The notes below the pieces were generated by a model. The model made no database searches, was not told where the DNA came from, and worked only from the letters and a program-made list of their open reading frames with translations. Shown here in pieces: positions 1-12,600 of a stretch of DNA of 64,000 bases (positions are counted from its first letter, which is position 1; each line of letters begins with the position of its first letter). A program made the translations under genes and the position numbers. The stretch covers positions 18,724,001 through 18,788,000 of the forward strand of contig NC_091050.1 in the NCBI RefSeq assembly GCF_963966145.1, in the 5' to 3' direction. The stretch comes from Tenebrio molitor (taxonomy: Eukaryota > Arthropoda > Insecta > Coleoptera > Tenebrionidae).

Positions 1-970
1 GGCGATCTTTGAAAGTGGCACTTAACAGTTCAATTATTTCGAAATATATGTATTAAATTGTCATGGCAGCTACTTCTAATCGTACATATTATCACAAAGT
101 ACAAGATCACTTACTACCAATATCTAATCCTCATAATAGAAAACATTGCAAGGTAATGATGTACGAGTATATCTTTGTGTACATTGTATTACCGTTAATA
201 ATAATAACAATAATTGATTTTTTTGTCTGAAAATTTTGTTCCATATTTTTTTCATGTACATTTAAACATCCTCGATAAGATAGTAAGTAGTTAGTACGCC
301 AATTTTGGGACACCTGTATATAAGGTATTATTATATCATATTATTTAACGGGAAAATTTATCCAAGGGGTGTAAAATACTAAATCATAGGTAATTTGACA
401 CTTGTTTTTAAGAATATAAATTAATAATATTAGCATTAAATTCGTTTTTAGTTAGAAGACATATGTATATGCCGTTCACGATTATTTTAAACACGCAGGA
501 GGCCGTGATATTTTTTTGTTAGATTGGCGTCATTGACGTTTCGTTTTTAAATATTCGCATTGTTGTCAATTCCGTCATTAATTTAGTTAATAAGAATTTA
601 CCCAGAACTGCCCTACAAATATGTATGTTTCATTTCAATTACAATTTTACGATTATTGTTCCTAATGCGTTCAATTATTTAAAAAATGTAACAACTTGGG
701 AGCAGTGTTCGGTTGAATTATAACCTAAAATAGATTTATTAAGACAAATCACAATACTGCCAACTAAAATGTCAGATTTTCATAGATAGTCCGAATTTGA
801 AATAATCGTGAATGGTTTATAGAGCTTTTCACAATTTTCTTTTTAAATATAAATAAATAAGTGTTGTGCCTTGTTGCCAATCAATGCTATACTCGTATTA
901 TTGTTATATCACAAATCCGACGTTAGGTTCACATATTTTGTTGTTTTTCTGATTTTTTTTAATTTTGTTA
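1..970. other. AT-rich stretch with no supported gene
   Basis: No reading frame here looks like protein. At about 297-322 there is a lone sequence which, read on the minus strand, begins TACAGGTGTCCCAAAATTGG. This resembles the left end of the TA-flanked element at 31333-31511, so it may be one end of an element whose other end lies left of the window. Nothing else was recognised. Confidence 0.5.
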
Positions 971-1800
971 CTATAGCTGAGAGAAATAAACACGTATTTT
1001 ACACAAAACCTGAATGTGAATAAAAGAAAAACATGAACACACTACATAGTAGTTTTGTACAAAGTGATCAAAAAGAAAACATATCAGAGCAGGGGTTGCA
1101 AATTATCGGTCATGTCTTAGCGGAATTCTATGCAAATAAGCCTTCAATACATGGGCGCAGACCACTACTTTATAGTAAATCATACCTCATGAATTTTAGA
1201 CGTTAGAATTATAATTTTGCATTATATTATTATTATCTGATAACGGAGAAAATGTATAAAATCAACAAGAGCAACATTTTACATTCGTAAGAATAGGTGA
1301 TTTACCAGCTTTATTGCGAAACGCGACACCACTGGGAAGCATATTTTTCGCTGAAGTGACAAAGAAACGCCAACAATGTGCTTTTGTTAACCTAGAAAAC
1401 AACTTTTCGATTTTAGCAAAGTTTACAGAGGTTTACTGTAATTGTAGGCAGAATAAGTGGTAAAATGAGTTTTACCATTAAAGATAAAGCATTAATTGAT
1501 TAAATTAATTTTTAATAGATGTTTTCGAGAGGTGGGCAACCAATAAAACGACTATGTATAGGACGTATACATAGGTATGCGTATCATCACTCTAAGATAA
1601 ACTTTTCGATAAAACAAAAGATGAGGTAGCACTCTTGATTTGTTTTCTTTTTGATCACTCGGTATGTCTCCAGAAATGTTTTTTTGAAAAATATTTTATT
1701 TTGTTACTATAGCTTAGAGAAACAAACACGTATTTTACATAAAACCCGAACGTGAATAAAAAAAACATGACACAACTAGTAGTTTTGTAGAGCTTAACGA
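971..1800. repeat. Dispersed repeat with inverted ends, between two direct copies of a flanking module
   Basis: A module with TTACTATAGCT, CACGTATTTTACA and TAGTAGTTTTGTA occurs at about 971-1060 and again at about 1696-1790 in the same orientation. Between them, about 1060-1658 is bounded by inverted copies of GTGATCAAAAAGAAAAC (near 1062 and near 1640). The inner part is repeated at 28481-28790, for example GGCAACCAATAAAACGACTA and AAAGATAAAGCATTAATT. No protein-coding capacity is seen, so this looks like a non-autonomous DNA element inserted into an older repeat. The superfamily is unknown. Confidence 0.55.
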
Positions 1801-3888
1801 GTATTTTATTCAGTTCCTGATGATCTGACTTTTTGAAAGCTGGTGATGCGTAAAGCTAATGAACAAAGCTCGAAATTTGCAATATAGCGAACTGCACAAT
1901 ACCTGGAACATGTGATAATAAAGCCATTGGCTGTAAATTTTAATATGGCTGTAACATGTTATCCAGATGTAAAATGGAAAAAGTGTTGGATTATGTAACG
2001 GTATAATTTGTTGGGAGCTGTTACATATGCGGTTCACGATAATTCTGCGCAAGGATCTTGAGAAGTTCACGGTCCGCGTATAATAGATAGAAATTTAATG
2101 GAGCTAAATATAGTGTTACCCCGTGAAAATGGTTGACATGTTTATATAACGCCTTTATATTGGATAACAAACTGTAACCGGATCGATTCGAACGTCAATA
2201 TTGCCGATGATATTATTAAATTTGACAACACTTCACAAGCCCATAATGGTTGAAGGGGCTAAAAACTAGCAATGAAAATAATAATACGTGATTTGTTCGG
2301 GACATGAAAAAGTTTCAGAATGGAGGGAGATGAGCAAAGTTGTGTTTCTGGTCAAAACAGTTCAGTAGAAAGGATCGATTGAAGTTGTTCGAGTTCGTCC
2401 TTTTGAAACGAATTCATTTGTTAATTATTCAGACGTACGATAATTGACTAAAAAGGGGATTGCAGAACATGACACATTATTCAGTAGTGATGTTCACTTT
2501 TTAGTAGTTTTAACTGAACAATGTGCAATAGGCTAATAGAGGATAATTTCTGTTGCAATAATTTTACTCTTTCTGCAAGCCGGAATTAATGAAGTTGATT
2601 AGAAAATTCACGAGTTCAAAAATATTTTTTTTATTGTTTTAAAAAACGTCAGTTAAATATGTACTTCAAGGAAGAAATTGTATCTGCGATCTAAAAAATT
2701 TAAAAGCCAAAAAAAGGAAAATTATTCGGGCAATGTTTTTAAAACTTGATTTCTCTAACTAGCAGTTGACCTAGAAAATATTCGCTGTTGGAATAATGAT
2801 TGGTTTTTAAATTATTGTTTTGTATTTTAAATATACGATGATTACTAAGATGATCAATAAAAGAAGAACTATTGGTCTTCCAACTTTAACAAAAGTCAAG
2901 AATCTATTAGGATTATATGTAATTATATTGCAGTGAAATTGGTATAAGAAGATTTCTGCAAAAATGATGTATCTGATGGTAAACCTCTACCGGAAATAGA
3001 CCGAATAAGTGTGTTCAATGTTATTTTATATCATGTCTGCTTTGTTTAAAAAAAAAAACAGAGTGTGTCGTAAAGACGCACGATAGAAGTGAAACTTTTG
3101 TATTACAGGGAAACTTTGTAATTATTCATCAATCACTTTTAAATAGCATAGATTGTGTTTATTATTCATTTGATACAATGGAGTTGGTAGTAGGCATCTC
3201 AGCCATAATTTTTCTCTTGTTCTTTCTGCGCCTAACTTAGGCATGTTCACAACAAAATTGTATATTTAAAAGAAGAAAATAAAAAAACGATAACACTAAA
3301 CAATATCGAAATGCGTAACTCATTGTTCATTTTTAAGCCTCCAAATTAAAAGAGAGGACATTATCGATAAATGCCGTGAGTGTGACAAAGACAGAAGTAT
3401 ACACAATTTTCAGGGATGTTTGTATCGTGTCAAACAGGTTAACTTACATTTAAGTGAGATGGAAATATTGGCGCAACCGTTGTGCGAGACACAGCTCCCA
3501 CTCGACCCGACAGTGTTTACCCCCACCACTTTTCGTCACACAAAAAGGTTGCCGATCAGAATTTCAATACCCTCCCATAAAAAGTTTCACTTCAAAAATT
3601 GAGAAAGTAAAAAATTTTACATTTAAATCAGAGGATTCAATTATATATTGCATAATAGAAAGATCGTCAAGAAAAACATTTGTACAATACAAAGACAGCC
3701 AAAAAGAAAATTACAAGAAATTAATCAATAGTTTCGTATAATGCTGACCACGAAAACTGGGAAGTAGTAAGAAGCCAATACATACTCCAAAACAGATCCT
3801 TATACCATGTGTAACAGAAGAATTCAACCGAAGTCGAGAAATACTAGCGGAATCCTCCTATCGTATCGATAGTTCCAAACAATATATA
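1801..3888. other. Non-coding stretch, nothing recognised
   Basis: Only short open frames occur, without domain signatures or codon bias. The tRNA-like string GATCGATTCGAACG near 2181 does not fold into a tRNA. Frames at 3420-3741 were examined and match no family I know. Confidence 0.4.
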
Positions 3889-4618
3889 CTGGGTGTCCCA
3901 AAATTCGCGGAACAACTCAATGGGGCAATGTCACCTCATGTTAGAAGGTAATGACAAAAATAATTAAAAAATTCTATACCTCTTAGATTTGAAGATATGA
4001 GGGTTCAAAAGGTGCAGCTTTGATCTCTTTTATTTTAAATATTAAAAAAGATTTTGACTATTTGTCCTTTTACTAGCCAGTGGCATAATAATCCTGAACG
4101 GTTGTGATCAGGTTTGCAATTATTTTCTCATTATTTCCAGCATTTCCAAGTAATAATTTTATGTCCGTTTTACCTCAAATAACGTATGGGAACATGGCTT
4201 TGATTTTTCTCTCTCATTTCCATGGATACAACAAAAATGAAATATTTGAAGACTATTGTGATACATGGAATGTTTTCAAATGTTGCCACATTTAGTGTAA
4301 AGCAAGTTTGACACGATGCAAAATTTTGTAGAAAATTTGTTAGAAAAAGAGAGAGAGACCCTCGATCAGGACCAATGAACGATCAGGATCATAGTCTGTC
4401 TTTGTCATTCCTGATTGTTCATTGATCCTGATCGAGGGTCTCTCTCATTTTCTAACAAATTTTCCACAAAATTTAGCATCGTGTCAAACTAGCTTAACGA
4501 ATAGGTCCATATTTTCTACAAAAAAGAAGATTCATTTTTTTAAACATTTTTACCTGATATTTTAATGACTACTCAAAAACGTACTGGTAAGCTGTTCCGC
4601 AAATTTTGGGGCACCCAG
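3889..4618. mobile_element. TA-flanked MITE with about 30-bp terminal inverted repeats, host of a nested element
   Basis: The left end is CTGGGTGTCCCAAAATTCGC and the right end is its inverted, slightly diverged copy (GCAAATTTTGGGGCACCCAG in plus orientation). TA lies directly outside both ends (3887-3888 and 4619-4620), the target duplication of Tc1/mariner elements. No transposase is encoded, so the element is non-autonomous. A second palindromic element (4301-4494) sits inside it. Confidence 0.75.
4301..4494. mobile_element. Palindromic MITE, copy 1, nested inside the 3889-4618 element
   Basis: This is a foldback element whose arms cover most of its length. The left arm starts AGCAAGTTTGACACGATGC and the right arm ends GCATCGTGTCAAACTAGCT. 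Inner parts of both arms carry GACCCTCGATCAGGA. Both flanks read TAA, a possible 3-bp target duplication. A sibling copy lies 440 bp downstream. Confidence 0.75.
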
Positions 4619-4743
4619 TATACACATTTTAAATGAAAACAGTGAAGAATAGAAAAAGTTGAGTATCATTACTCGTGTGTTACCTTCAATCCAAAAAGAA
4701 TATTTTCTTTCAAAATCTGGTTAAAAACAATATTCTTGTTTTA

Positions 4744-4925
4744 AGCTTGTTTGACACGATGCTAAATTTTGTAGAAAATTTGTTAGAAAATGAGAGAGAC
4801 CCTCGATCAGGACCAATGAACGATCAGGATCATAGTCTGTCTTTCTCAGATCCTGATCGTTCATTGGTCCTCTCTCATTTTCTAACAAATTTTCTACAAA
4901 CTTTAGCATCGTGTCATACAGCCTT
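4744..4925. mobile_element. Palindromic MITE, copy 2
   Basis: This copy has the same arms as 4301-4494: GTTTGACACGATGCTAAATT on the left and AGCATCGTGTCATACAGCCT on the right, with the inner AATGAACGATCAGGATCATA shared. The right arm has lost part of the GACCCTCGATCAGGA block, so the arms are unequal. Open frames on both strands here are by-products of the palindrome. Confidence 0.7.
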
Positions 4926-5804
4926 CAGAAAAATTTTTTAGATATTTTCGCCACAAGAAAAAAATTCAACTAATGTCATAAAGTACTCGTATATTTGTAA
5001 AATGACAGTTTTTGATAAGTTTTAAAATAAATAATTTTATACAACATGGAAACAAGTTGAAATGGATGTGGTGTGTGTATATATTTTCTTTGTACTTTCT
5101 TGAATATAAATTGAAATTTGTTGGTAACATCATTGCAACACTTCACATTTCCTTATGTGCACAAAAGGATGAAATGTCTCTCATTGTATAAGCGTGATAT
5201 ATTTTGCAATAATCATACTGAGCATACGAAGGTGGAAGACGAATGCTTGGCCCAGATGATTCTTTAACACTTCTGATTAGATTTTAAAGCTACGAAATGA
5301 CGTTGTCGATTATGTTTCCAACAGACCAGTGAATAATTAATTCGTTTAATCCTGTCAAGTCTGGACGTCTGTCGCCTAATTTGGGCGCTCATTACAAATG
5401 GATGATGAAGTTCTAAAGAACCTTTTAGAGCCAAATACACATACACCGTGTAGAATGGATTTTGGTACATAGGCACTTTACGTGTAAAGTAAAAGTAAGT
5501 ACACAATAATGGAAAAAAGAATTGAAGAATTTGTCAAAATAACAATAGCTGTGAAGTGTAACCGAGGTGACAGCCAAAGATGACAATCTATAATATTTGA
5601 CATGTCAAACTTGGAACTGGTCGCTCCGGATAGAATGCAGGAAATGTTGCTTGCATGTTTCTAAAAGACAATCCGGCGTAATCCATTTTACGAAGTTAAT
5701 TTTTTCTCCTTTGTTAAAAGAGTTCATTCTTTGAAGAATCAGCAAACTCGTTACGTTTGTCCAAAAATGAACTTTATTATTGTCGGGATTCATGGCTATT
5801 ACTA
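4926..5804. other. Non-coding stretch with two unassigned minus-strand open frames
   Basis: Minus-strand frames at 5264-5506 and 5605-5793 have somewhat protein-like composition. They have no start context, splice borders or family motif I recognise. They may be old coding relics or chance. Confidence 0.3.
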
Positions 5805-6005
5805 CAGGGTTATTATAAATGATTGTAGTCGAAGCAAGCCATGCCCATGTTATGAAATTTTTGCCGCATTCAGTTTTTAAGTGAAAATGCGATGGTGACA
5901 GTTTTATTTATTTTTTTTTTAATTAACGATTGAATCCAAAAACATTCAGTTGTTTTGCAACTAATTCTAAAAATGTTAAGTTGTTTTGCACCCAATTTAA
6001 TTTAT
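5805..6005 (+). mobile_element. Truncated copy of the CAGGGTTATTC MITE family
   Basis: It begins CAGGGTTATTATAAATGATT after TA and follows the reverse complement of the intact element at 24356-24719 for about 200 bp. Shared blocks include GCCATGCCCATGTTATGA, AATTAACGATTGAATCCAAA and TTGTTTTGCAACTAATTCTA. The far terminal repeat is missing. Confidence 0.7.
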
Positions 6006-6592
6006 TAAAAATGAGACAAAGTGAGACATTTATTAAACTCTCAAATTATGTAGTTGTTATTAGTTATTATTAACTTTATTAATATCTCGACATAACCTAA
6101 ATTTTTATATGATGAGATTTTTCACCTTACAGTCTATTTCATTTAATTATGCAGTGTAGAATAGCATAGGGACTATTTTCCCGTCGTTGATTGGTCAAAG
6201 TGAGAGAAAAGTTTACACCAAGGCAATGCTCGATTTTTGATAACTACTGTCAAATATTGATATTTGATCGTTTTTGTTTTATTAGTGTCAAACTTATCGA
6301 GTTTTTGTATGAAACGCGTTATTAAACTACAATACTACAATTCTGTTATTAGAGTACCGCTACCGTAAGTTCCTTTTTGACTTTTTTTTGTTAATTTTGC
6401 TTGGATTATTAATGTTTTCAAATTTGCCGCGTTCGCCAGTGTGAAACGTTCTCCATTCGAAGCGACATCTACTGCATTCTTAAATGGAATAGACTGTAGA
6501 TCAAAAGTGTACAATGTTGCCAGCTCTATTTTGGGTGTAAATTGCGTTGTTGGTGGTTCTTTGATAAAAAAAAAAACAGACTATACATACTA
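6006..6592. other. Non-coding stretch, nothing recognised
   Basis: No gene, RNA or repeat was recognised. A short A run ends just before the next element. Confidence 0.4.
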
Positions 6593-6802
6593 TCGTGCGT
6601 TCAAATGAAATTCTGGCCTGGGAAGGCGTTGGAAACACTCAATTGTTGTACTTTTTAAAAGTTTAATGCATGTTGGCAGCTAACTTAAAATTTAGAAACA
6701 AAAAAAAATCTTTCTTTTTTTTCTTTCTTTGCATTTGCAATGTTTTAAATTAAAAATAGAATAACCATGAATAACTAACGATTCCTATTCTCGAAGCAAG
6801 TA
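6593..6802 (+). mobile_element. Truncated copy of the TCGGGCGTTCAAATG MITE family
   Basis: It starts TCGTGCGTTCAAATGAAATT after TA and runs parallel to 23471-23657, including ATGTTGGCAGCTAACTTAAA, the T-rich run with TTCTTTCTTTGCA, and AACGATTCCTATTCTCGAAG. The right terminal repeat present in the 23.5-kb copy is absent. Confidence 0.65.
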
Positions 6803-7354
6803 AACCCGAAATATAAAATTTAACAATAAAAGGTGGTGTTGGGTTTCGAAATAAAAAATAAAAAGTTTTAATTGTTGTTTTTTCATGTTACATATTTCTA
6901 ATTCCGATATAACAATTTTTCCATTCTATTTTCGTTCGTTTCATTACTCTAAAAAATCTCGCTTTGTTAAGCTTACTTAAGCGCTTTTTGCTCTTCTTCT
7001 GCCATTTGTAAACATATTTTTATTCACAGCTCTTCTTCCATTTTTAAATCTTTCAGCTTTTATATCAGTCGAAATTCGAGTTTTAAAATCCCTTCTGCAT
7101 CCCTCCAAAAATGTTTCCTATATTTTCCCTCTTTGTACCGAAATTTGTACTTACTTTTTCACTGTTTATTTTCAGTTCTCGCAAATAATTGTACAAATAG
7201 TAAATATTTTTCTAAATTTTTTTGTGACCGACATCCACAAGATAATGCTTAACTTCAGCCAGCACAGAGTTGATTCGCCTCTACTGTTCAGACATTAGGC
7301 ATTTTGAAATAAATACATACCACAGCGACTTAAAAAAGTCATACAAGTGCCAAG
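6803..7354. other. Non-coding stretch, nothing recognised
   Basis: AT-rich sequence between a MITE fragment and a coding relic. No supported feature. Confidence 0.35.
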
Positions 7355-8240
7355 AAAATGTTTAAATCACCGTAACATTTTTTGCTACGTGTGTGGCGAA
7401 GTAACTTTTGAAACTTAAAGGTGCAAGTTGCACCATTCATTAAACATTGTTATCATCATTATTTTAGTTGGAAACATTTACTGTACGAGCAGCATATTTT
7501 AGGCTTCTTAGCGGATGAGGAAATGGTTCTCACGTCACTGCCTATTGCAGTTCCAATGATTTAGGGAGAATCAAAAGGTCAGCCAACAGACTGTTATTTC
7601 TATTTGACAGACACAACAGGGCTCCCATCTAAAACGAAGCTACCTTAAAGAACCTCGATTTAGATCCTACAATGAGACCACTACCTCACAGCGAAAAGCT
7701 GTTTGTGTGAGAATGTCAAGGAAAAATTATAACAAGCGATGATGCTCAAACAAAAGAAGAAGAAGAGGATAGATAGCATTCACAATGATTCTAATTTTGA
7801 AGTAAGCATTTCTTCTGATGTGCCTCATTTACTGACACCAGAAGAAAGAGTTACTTGGTATGATTGTGTTTTAAATTTGTCACGGAACATCAAGAATGTT
7901 GGTAAAAAGGGTAGAATCTTCTTCACTGTGATCAGGAATATGCTGCTTTCGAAATCGTCAAGACCAATTTAATTTCTTTTCACAACAACAAAATTTTGTG
8001 TATATTGTAATCGCTAATCATATTTGCTCTCTAATATAGGAATGAGATCTTAAACTAAAAAGGAGCGCTTGTTCAGTGGCTTTTCTTAAATTAGTTTTAA
8101 ATCTGTCCCTCTGCTTCCAGTTTTTCTAAAATAGATATATCAGTTTTAATTGACCTTTCCTAAATAAAATTAATAGCATAATGGGTACTCCGCTGTTACA
8201 CCTTGTCCATACAGCAAATGGTCAATTAAAAGCACTCCAC
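7355..8240 (+). pseudogene. Decayed member of a repeated invertebrate ORF family (CYxCG ... TDCYF ... RPLPH)
   Basis: Several protein blocks appear in order but in shifting frames. Near 7375 there is NIFCYVCGEVTF, a CxxC pair. Near 7540-7640 there is LPIAVPMI, a stop in place of an expected tryptophan, then GESKGQPTDCYFYLTDTTG. Near 7660-7710 there is DLDPTMRPLPHSEKL. Near 7820-7960 there is a DLxLS-like stretch, then CCFRNRQDQFNFF, and near 8190 HNG. From memory, this order of blocks matches a large family of uncharacterised invertebrate proteins (TDCYFC...RPVPHS...DLVRDLNL...LLHNGN), often present in many copies. Function is unknown. Frameshifts and stops show that this copy is dead. Confidence 0.45.
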
Positions 8241-8438
8241 TCAGCAACCTAGTAATCAACATCTACATCTTGGAATTTTAACTCAAGTTTAATCTTCACA
8301 AATCTATACAGATCTCAGATTTTTATTTTAAAATTTAAATCATTGTGCAAAACATTTAGTTACTCGGTTATCTTATTACATGGTTTTTATAGAGCTGTCT
8401 GTAAAAATACAGTATATTATTTTTATATGATATGTAAA

Positions 8439-9620
8439 CTAAATTTTAAACAAATAAAAAACTTCTTCAAGTCCTGAGGTTTTGGCCACAGTTCCCAGAA
8501 CACTAGCAGCATTTCCTCTTTGGATAGCAATACTTATTCTTTGCTGGAAATAGCTAGGGGACTCGGAAACACCAGATTTTTCAAGCAGCAACTTGCTTAT
8601 ATCTTTAAAAAGCTCTTTAGCATCTGGGCTCCATGGGCCAAAGGTTTCTAACGAAAATGCGACAAAATTATGATTTTCTTTAATTGTACAATATTTGCCG
8701 TGTTTTAATTTTTCGGCTGAAAGAGCAGCGGAACCTGATTTTCTTGAACAACCATCTAAATGTGTTGCAGCCAAGGTATCAACACATGTTACATCCCAAA
8801 CAAGTGTTCTACCACGTTTCCAAGGAATTAAAGTAACCCCATCTGGTCTTTTACCATCTTCACGAAGCAATCCGTAAGGTTCAATAATACAAGGAATGTT
8901 GACTGAAGAGAAGGTACGCTTTAAAATATCATTTAAGGCACTGTGGCGTGGAATTCTACCAGCACTTTTTAAACACGAAAGACCATGATGACCCCATTTA
9001 TCCACCTGAGAGCCACAAATGCAAATGTGTGGATGACAGATTTCAGATCCAATTCTAAGAGCAACAGCTATTTGAAGTGTTTGACGGTCCAATAAAGTAC
9101 CAAGGTTAGAAGATGGTAGAGCTTTTAACCAGGCTCCAGATTCCAATTCAGAAACAGCTAGCAGTCTTGCTTTATTGCAATGATCAGAAGAATCCAAAAT
9201 TTCATTAAACTTTTTGTTGATAATTGGAGCATCCCATAGTCTTTGCAAATTAGGTGAATCAGGTATCTCAATGCCGGGACAGAGGAGCTTCCAACAATCC
9301 AGAGCTTCTGACAAATATTTGATCTCAAATGTATTGTTTAAAGGAGAGAGTATACATCCGATGAGAGCAATTGAAGAATGTATTGAAGCAAGGAATGCAA
9401 CTGAAGATAAATCAGTCACTGAACGGATACCTAGTCCACCAAAATCCAATGGAAGTGATGCTTGATTCCATGAGTTTGAAGATAATTTAATATTCAAAAT
9501 TTTTTCCAAGGTTGATTGAATTTTTTCATCAAAAGCTTTACAATAATTTTTGAATTTCCAAAAAGGACAGCAACGAAGAAAATAATTAAGTTTTTATAGA
9601 GTAAGTGTTTGATCACCGAA
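8439..9620 (-). pseudogene. 5'-truncated non-LTR retrotransposon: reverse transcriptase C-terminal part with zinc knuckle and nuclease-like motif
   Basis: One frame stays open on the minus strand from about 9593 to the stop at 8439. Upstream of it, to about 9620, the same frame continues after a TAA at 9594-9596. Blocks in order are KLNYFLRCCPFW, SWNQASLPLDFGGLGIRS (typical of the region after the RT core), GAWLKALPSSNLGT, a zinc knuckle CICGSQVDKWGHHGLSC, then RHSALNDIL, GKRPDGVTLIPW and TLVWDVTCVDTLA. The RPD...D spacing resembles the PD-(D/E)XK-like nuclease found C-terminal to RT in R2-type retroelements; that link is inference. The RT catalytic core is missing, as expected for 5' truncation. 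Whether any copy is used by the host cannot be told here. Confidence 0.75.
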
Positions 9621-12600
9621 CAGCGTAAAATTAAAAAAATTACCAAAAGTGCGTCTTGAGGAAATAAAAAATATAATTATCAATTGTTTCATTCTCTTTT
9701 CTCTGTGTAATTATTGCAGAACCAATTTTATTTAATTAACACAGTAGTTCAAATAAATACAACTCAACAATTTTTAAGCGTACTCATTTCATAAAATAAA
9801 AAATTTCATGAATAGGAAAGAAAGCAAAAACCACTTGCTGCATTGTTCGACGTCCATTTTAAATTTAGACGAGTTTAATTAAAATTTCGTAATTAGCAAC
9901 AACACCGAATAAAACAAACGCTAGATCGTTAGATAGTATTTCACGGTGAAAAAGCTTTATTGTTTCAAAATGAATAGATCGCGTCGTCATTGTTTACCGG
10001 TTGAAAACGCTGAACAACCACAAACAAATTTTCTATTTATCCATGAAAAAGTTGGGTGAATCAAAAATGTGAAACCAATACAAACGGCACAGATGAATCG
10101 ATGAAAACTTTGTTGGAAGCGACGTCCACGGCTAAATTTCCAATTAAGCACGACGAAATCGCCAGAGACTTGTCAAAATATTAACTGAATTTCAAAGCTC
10201 CAAGTTAGAATATTGATGTGCATATGCAAATGTGTATTTATATTTATAATGTATGTGTAAGCTCACAGAGGTAAATCTGCACAAAAGAGAATTTGAATAT
10301 TCATTGTACTAGACGAGGGCTCTTTGGAACTACTCGAACAAGTTTCCTAATTCCTGCCATCCCCAAAATATAACCTTTTGTATCCGGAAAACAAATCTAA
10401 TGGAAATTTAAAGCATCGTCCGCCTTTTTGCACCGCATCGCCATGGGAATACACTCAAAATAAATCTGCTCCCCTGCAAGAATTAATTTATTTTTTATTA
10501 GGGGCGCACAATCGACGTGAAGTCTCACAAGATTGCCTGAAAATGCCCAAAAAGACGCCTTCGAGCTTTCCCTTTTCACTCACTTCACCTTCAATATGTC
10601 ACAAGTCGTTATAGAAATATGTATTTCAGTCGATCCTTTGCATGTTTCTCTTATTAAAATCCATTTCAGACAGTTTCTCTTCGCAAAATTAACTCTGTCT
10701 ACACTGTCAAATCTGATGCTCTATTCGCTCGGAGAAAATTGTATCACCTCGTCCGATTTATTGTGCGGGTTATAAATTTCACGCAACCGAAAGCCTTGAA
10801 ATAGATTATCGATTCAAAGCTACGGTCAGATTTAAATAGGATAGCTTCCTATAGAGCTTTATCCTGAGTAATAACCAATCAGGATAATTGTGTAATATCC
10901 TTGATGTTTCATTTCCTTGCGCTAGATGATAGCTTCATACGGATGAATGAAGGACAATTGACAATAATTTGCGACCGACCCAAAATCTCTAAATCCAACC
11001 GGATTCAGTCATTTTTAATTAGTTTTGAATGACTTCTGGTTTTACCATCACCGCTTGCAAAGGGGCAAAGGTAATGCATTTTTTTTTTTTGAAATTCATC
11101 ACCTCACACACTTTTATGATGAAATGAGATTATTTTTGAAACCAAGAAAATACAAAATTTTATATGAATTAGTTTCCAGCTTTTCGAGCTTTGCAACTCT
11201 TCTGTGTAGTTTCCAATGGAATAATTTTAGTTTAATTTCTGGGAATTATTTCTTGGTGATAGTGAACGCAGTGAAAGCTGAAATATATCTCGCCAAAGCA
11301 ATTTGATTGTTGTGTGAAGACGAGGCGAGGAGTTGTATTTTCTTTGTTTTACATGTAGACAGTACACAAATAAAGTTTGTCGGCATAAATACGACAAAGC
11401 TTTGCCTCACAAAGCACTGAAGGGTTTCATAAAATAATTTTCGACACTGACAAATAATACGGCATGAAAGACATAACATCGCTCGGTTCCGTTAAATATA
11501 AATCCAGAAACAATCATTTTAAGCTGTTTTTGTGCCTCCGTAATATCCATATTTGAACAGGGTGAACGTCAAGTCGATTCGCAAAATCGTTTGGGAAATC
11601 AAACAAAAGGAAATCTATAAAGGAATAGCATTTTCGTCGACGACCACAATAAGAAGTTCCGAGAAAAATTGCATACAAGCCCGTGAGTAAATGTTTAAGC
11701 GCGTTATTGAACTCCAGAGTAAATTTAAAATAGATGAGATTGGTGTAATGAAAATTTCTCATTAAAGTTCAAGCTCAGTCACTTTGTGACTGCCACACGC
11801 AAAAAATTTCAGGGGGATTAATTAACTTGCCCCAAACATCTACATCTAATCCTCCAATATGAACAGTAATAATTAATAACTTTACCAGACTTTGCCTAAG
11901 TGAGAGAATTTTTAATTAATTGAGCACAACAAAATTGTAACACGTTTAGCTCTGGTATTCGGTGCTTAAATAAACCTCAGGGAATGTATTGCCTGTCTGT
12001 TTGAACGTTTTCCTAATAAAAGTAAAAAAACATCCTCGTTTCCGATATCTTTGGTTACGAAGCAATAAAATAAATCAAGAACAGAGCAAGATTCTGTTTA
12101 TTTTGTGACGGGTTTCCCGAAGAATCCTTTCGGTAATAGATTGTTTAATAGAATGGATCGTATTGATTGATTTGCTGACATTTTGTTGATATGACTGCAC
12201 AAAGTGCATCTGTTTAAATCCCACATGAGACTAGCTGGCAACGTTTTCCAATTTATTAGAGTTGGTGAAAGATGAAAAGAATTTGAGATCTAATGTATCA
12301 TTTTTTTCGAAATACAATTATAGCGAATACTCCGGAAAACACTGTACAAATCATTCATCTTTGAGGTCCAGTGACATCACCTCCATTTGCGACACAGGCG
12401 CGCGCTCAGGACAAATCCAGACATTTGTCGAGTACTCTTCATCCTCACAATATTTCAAATAAATCAAAGTAAAAGCAAAAACTGTTGCATTTTATAAACA
12501 TCTATCAAATTTCTTAGAGAAACAATCTGTCCTTGAAATTTTCAAATTCTAGAGTTCAGTTAATAATTATGACAAATCTACATTTCCAGTAAAATGATCG

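Noticed and set aside
2170..2200. tRNA-like GATCGATTCGAACG string
   Set aside because: No acceptor stem, D arm or anticodon arm can be formed around it.
5264..5793. Pair of minus-strand frames with protein-like composition
   Set aside because: No family, start context or splice sites linking them could be recognised; left as possible old relics only.
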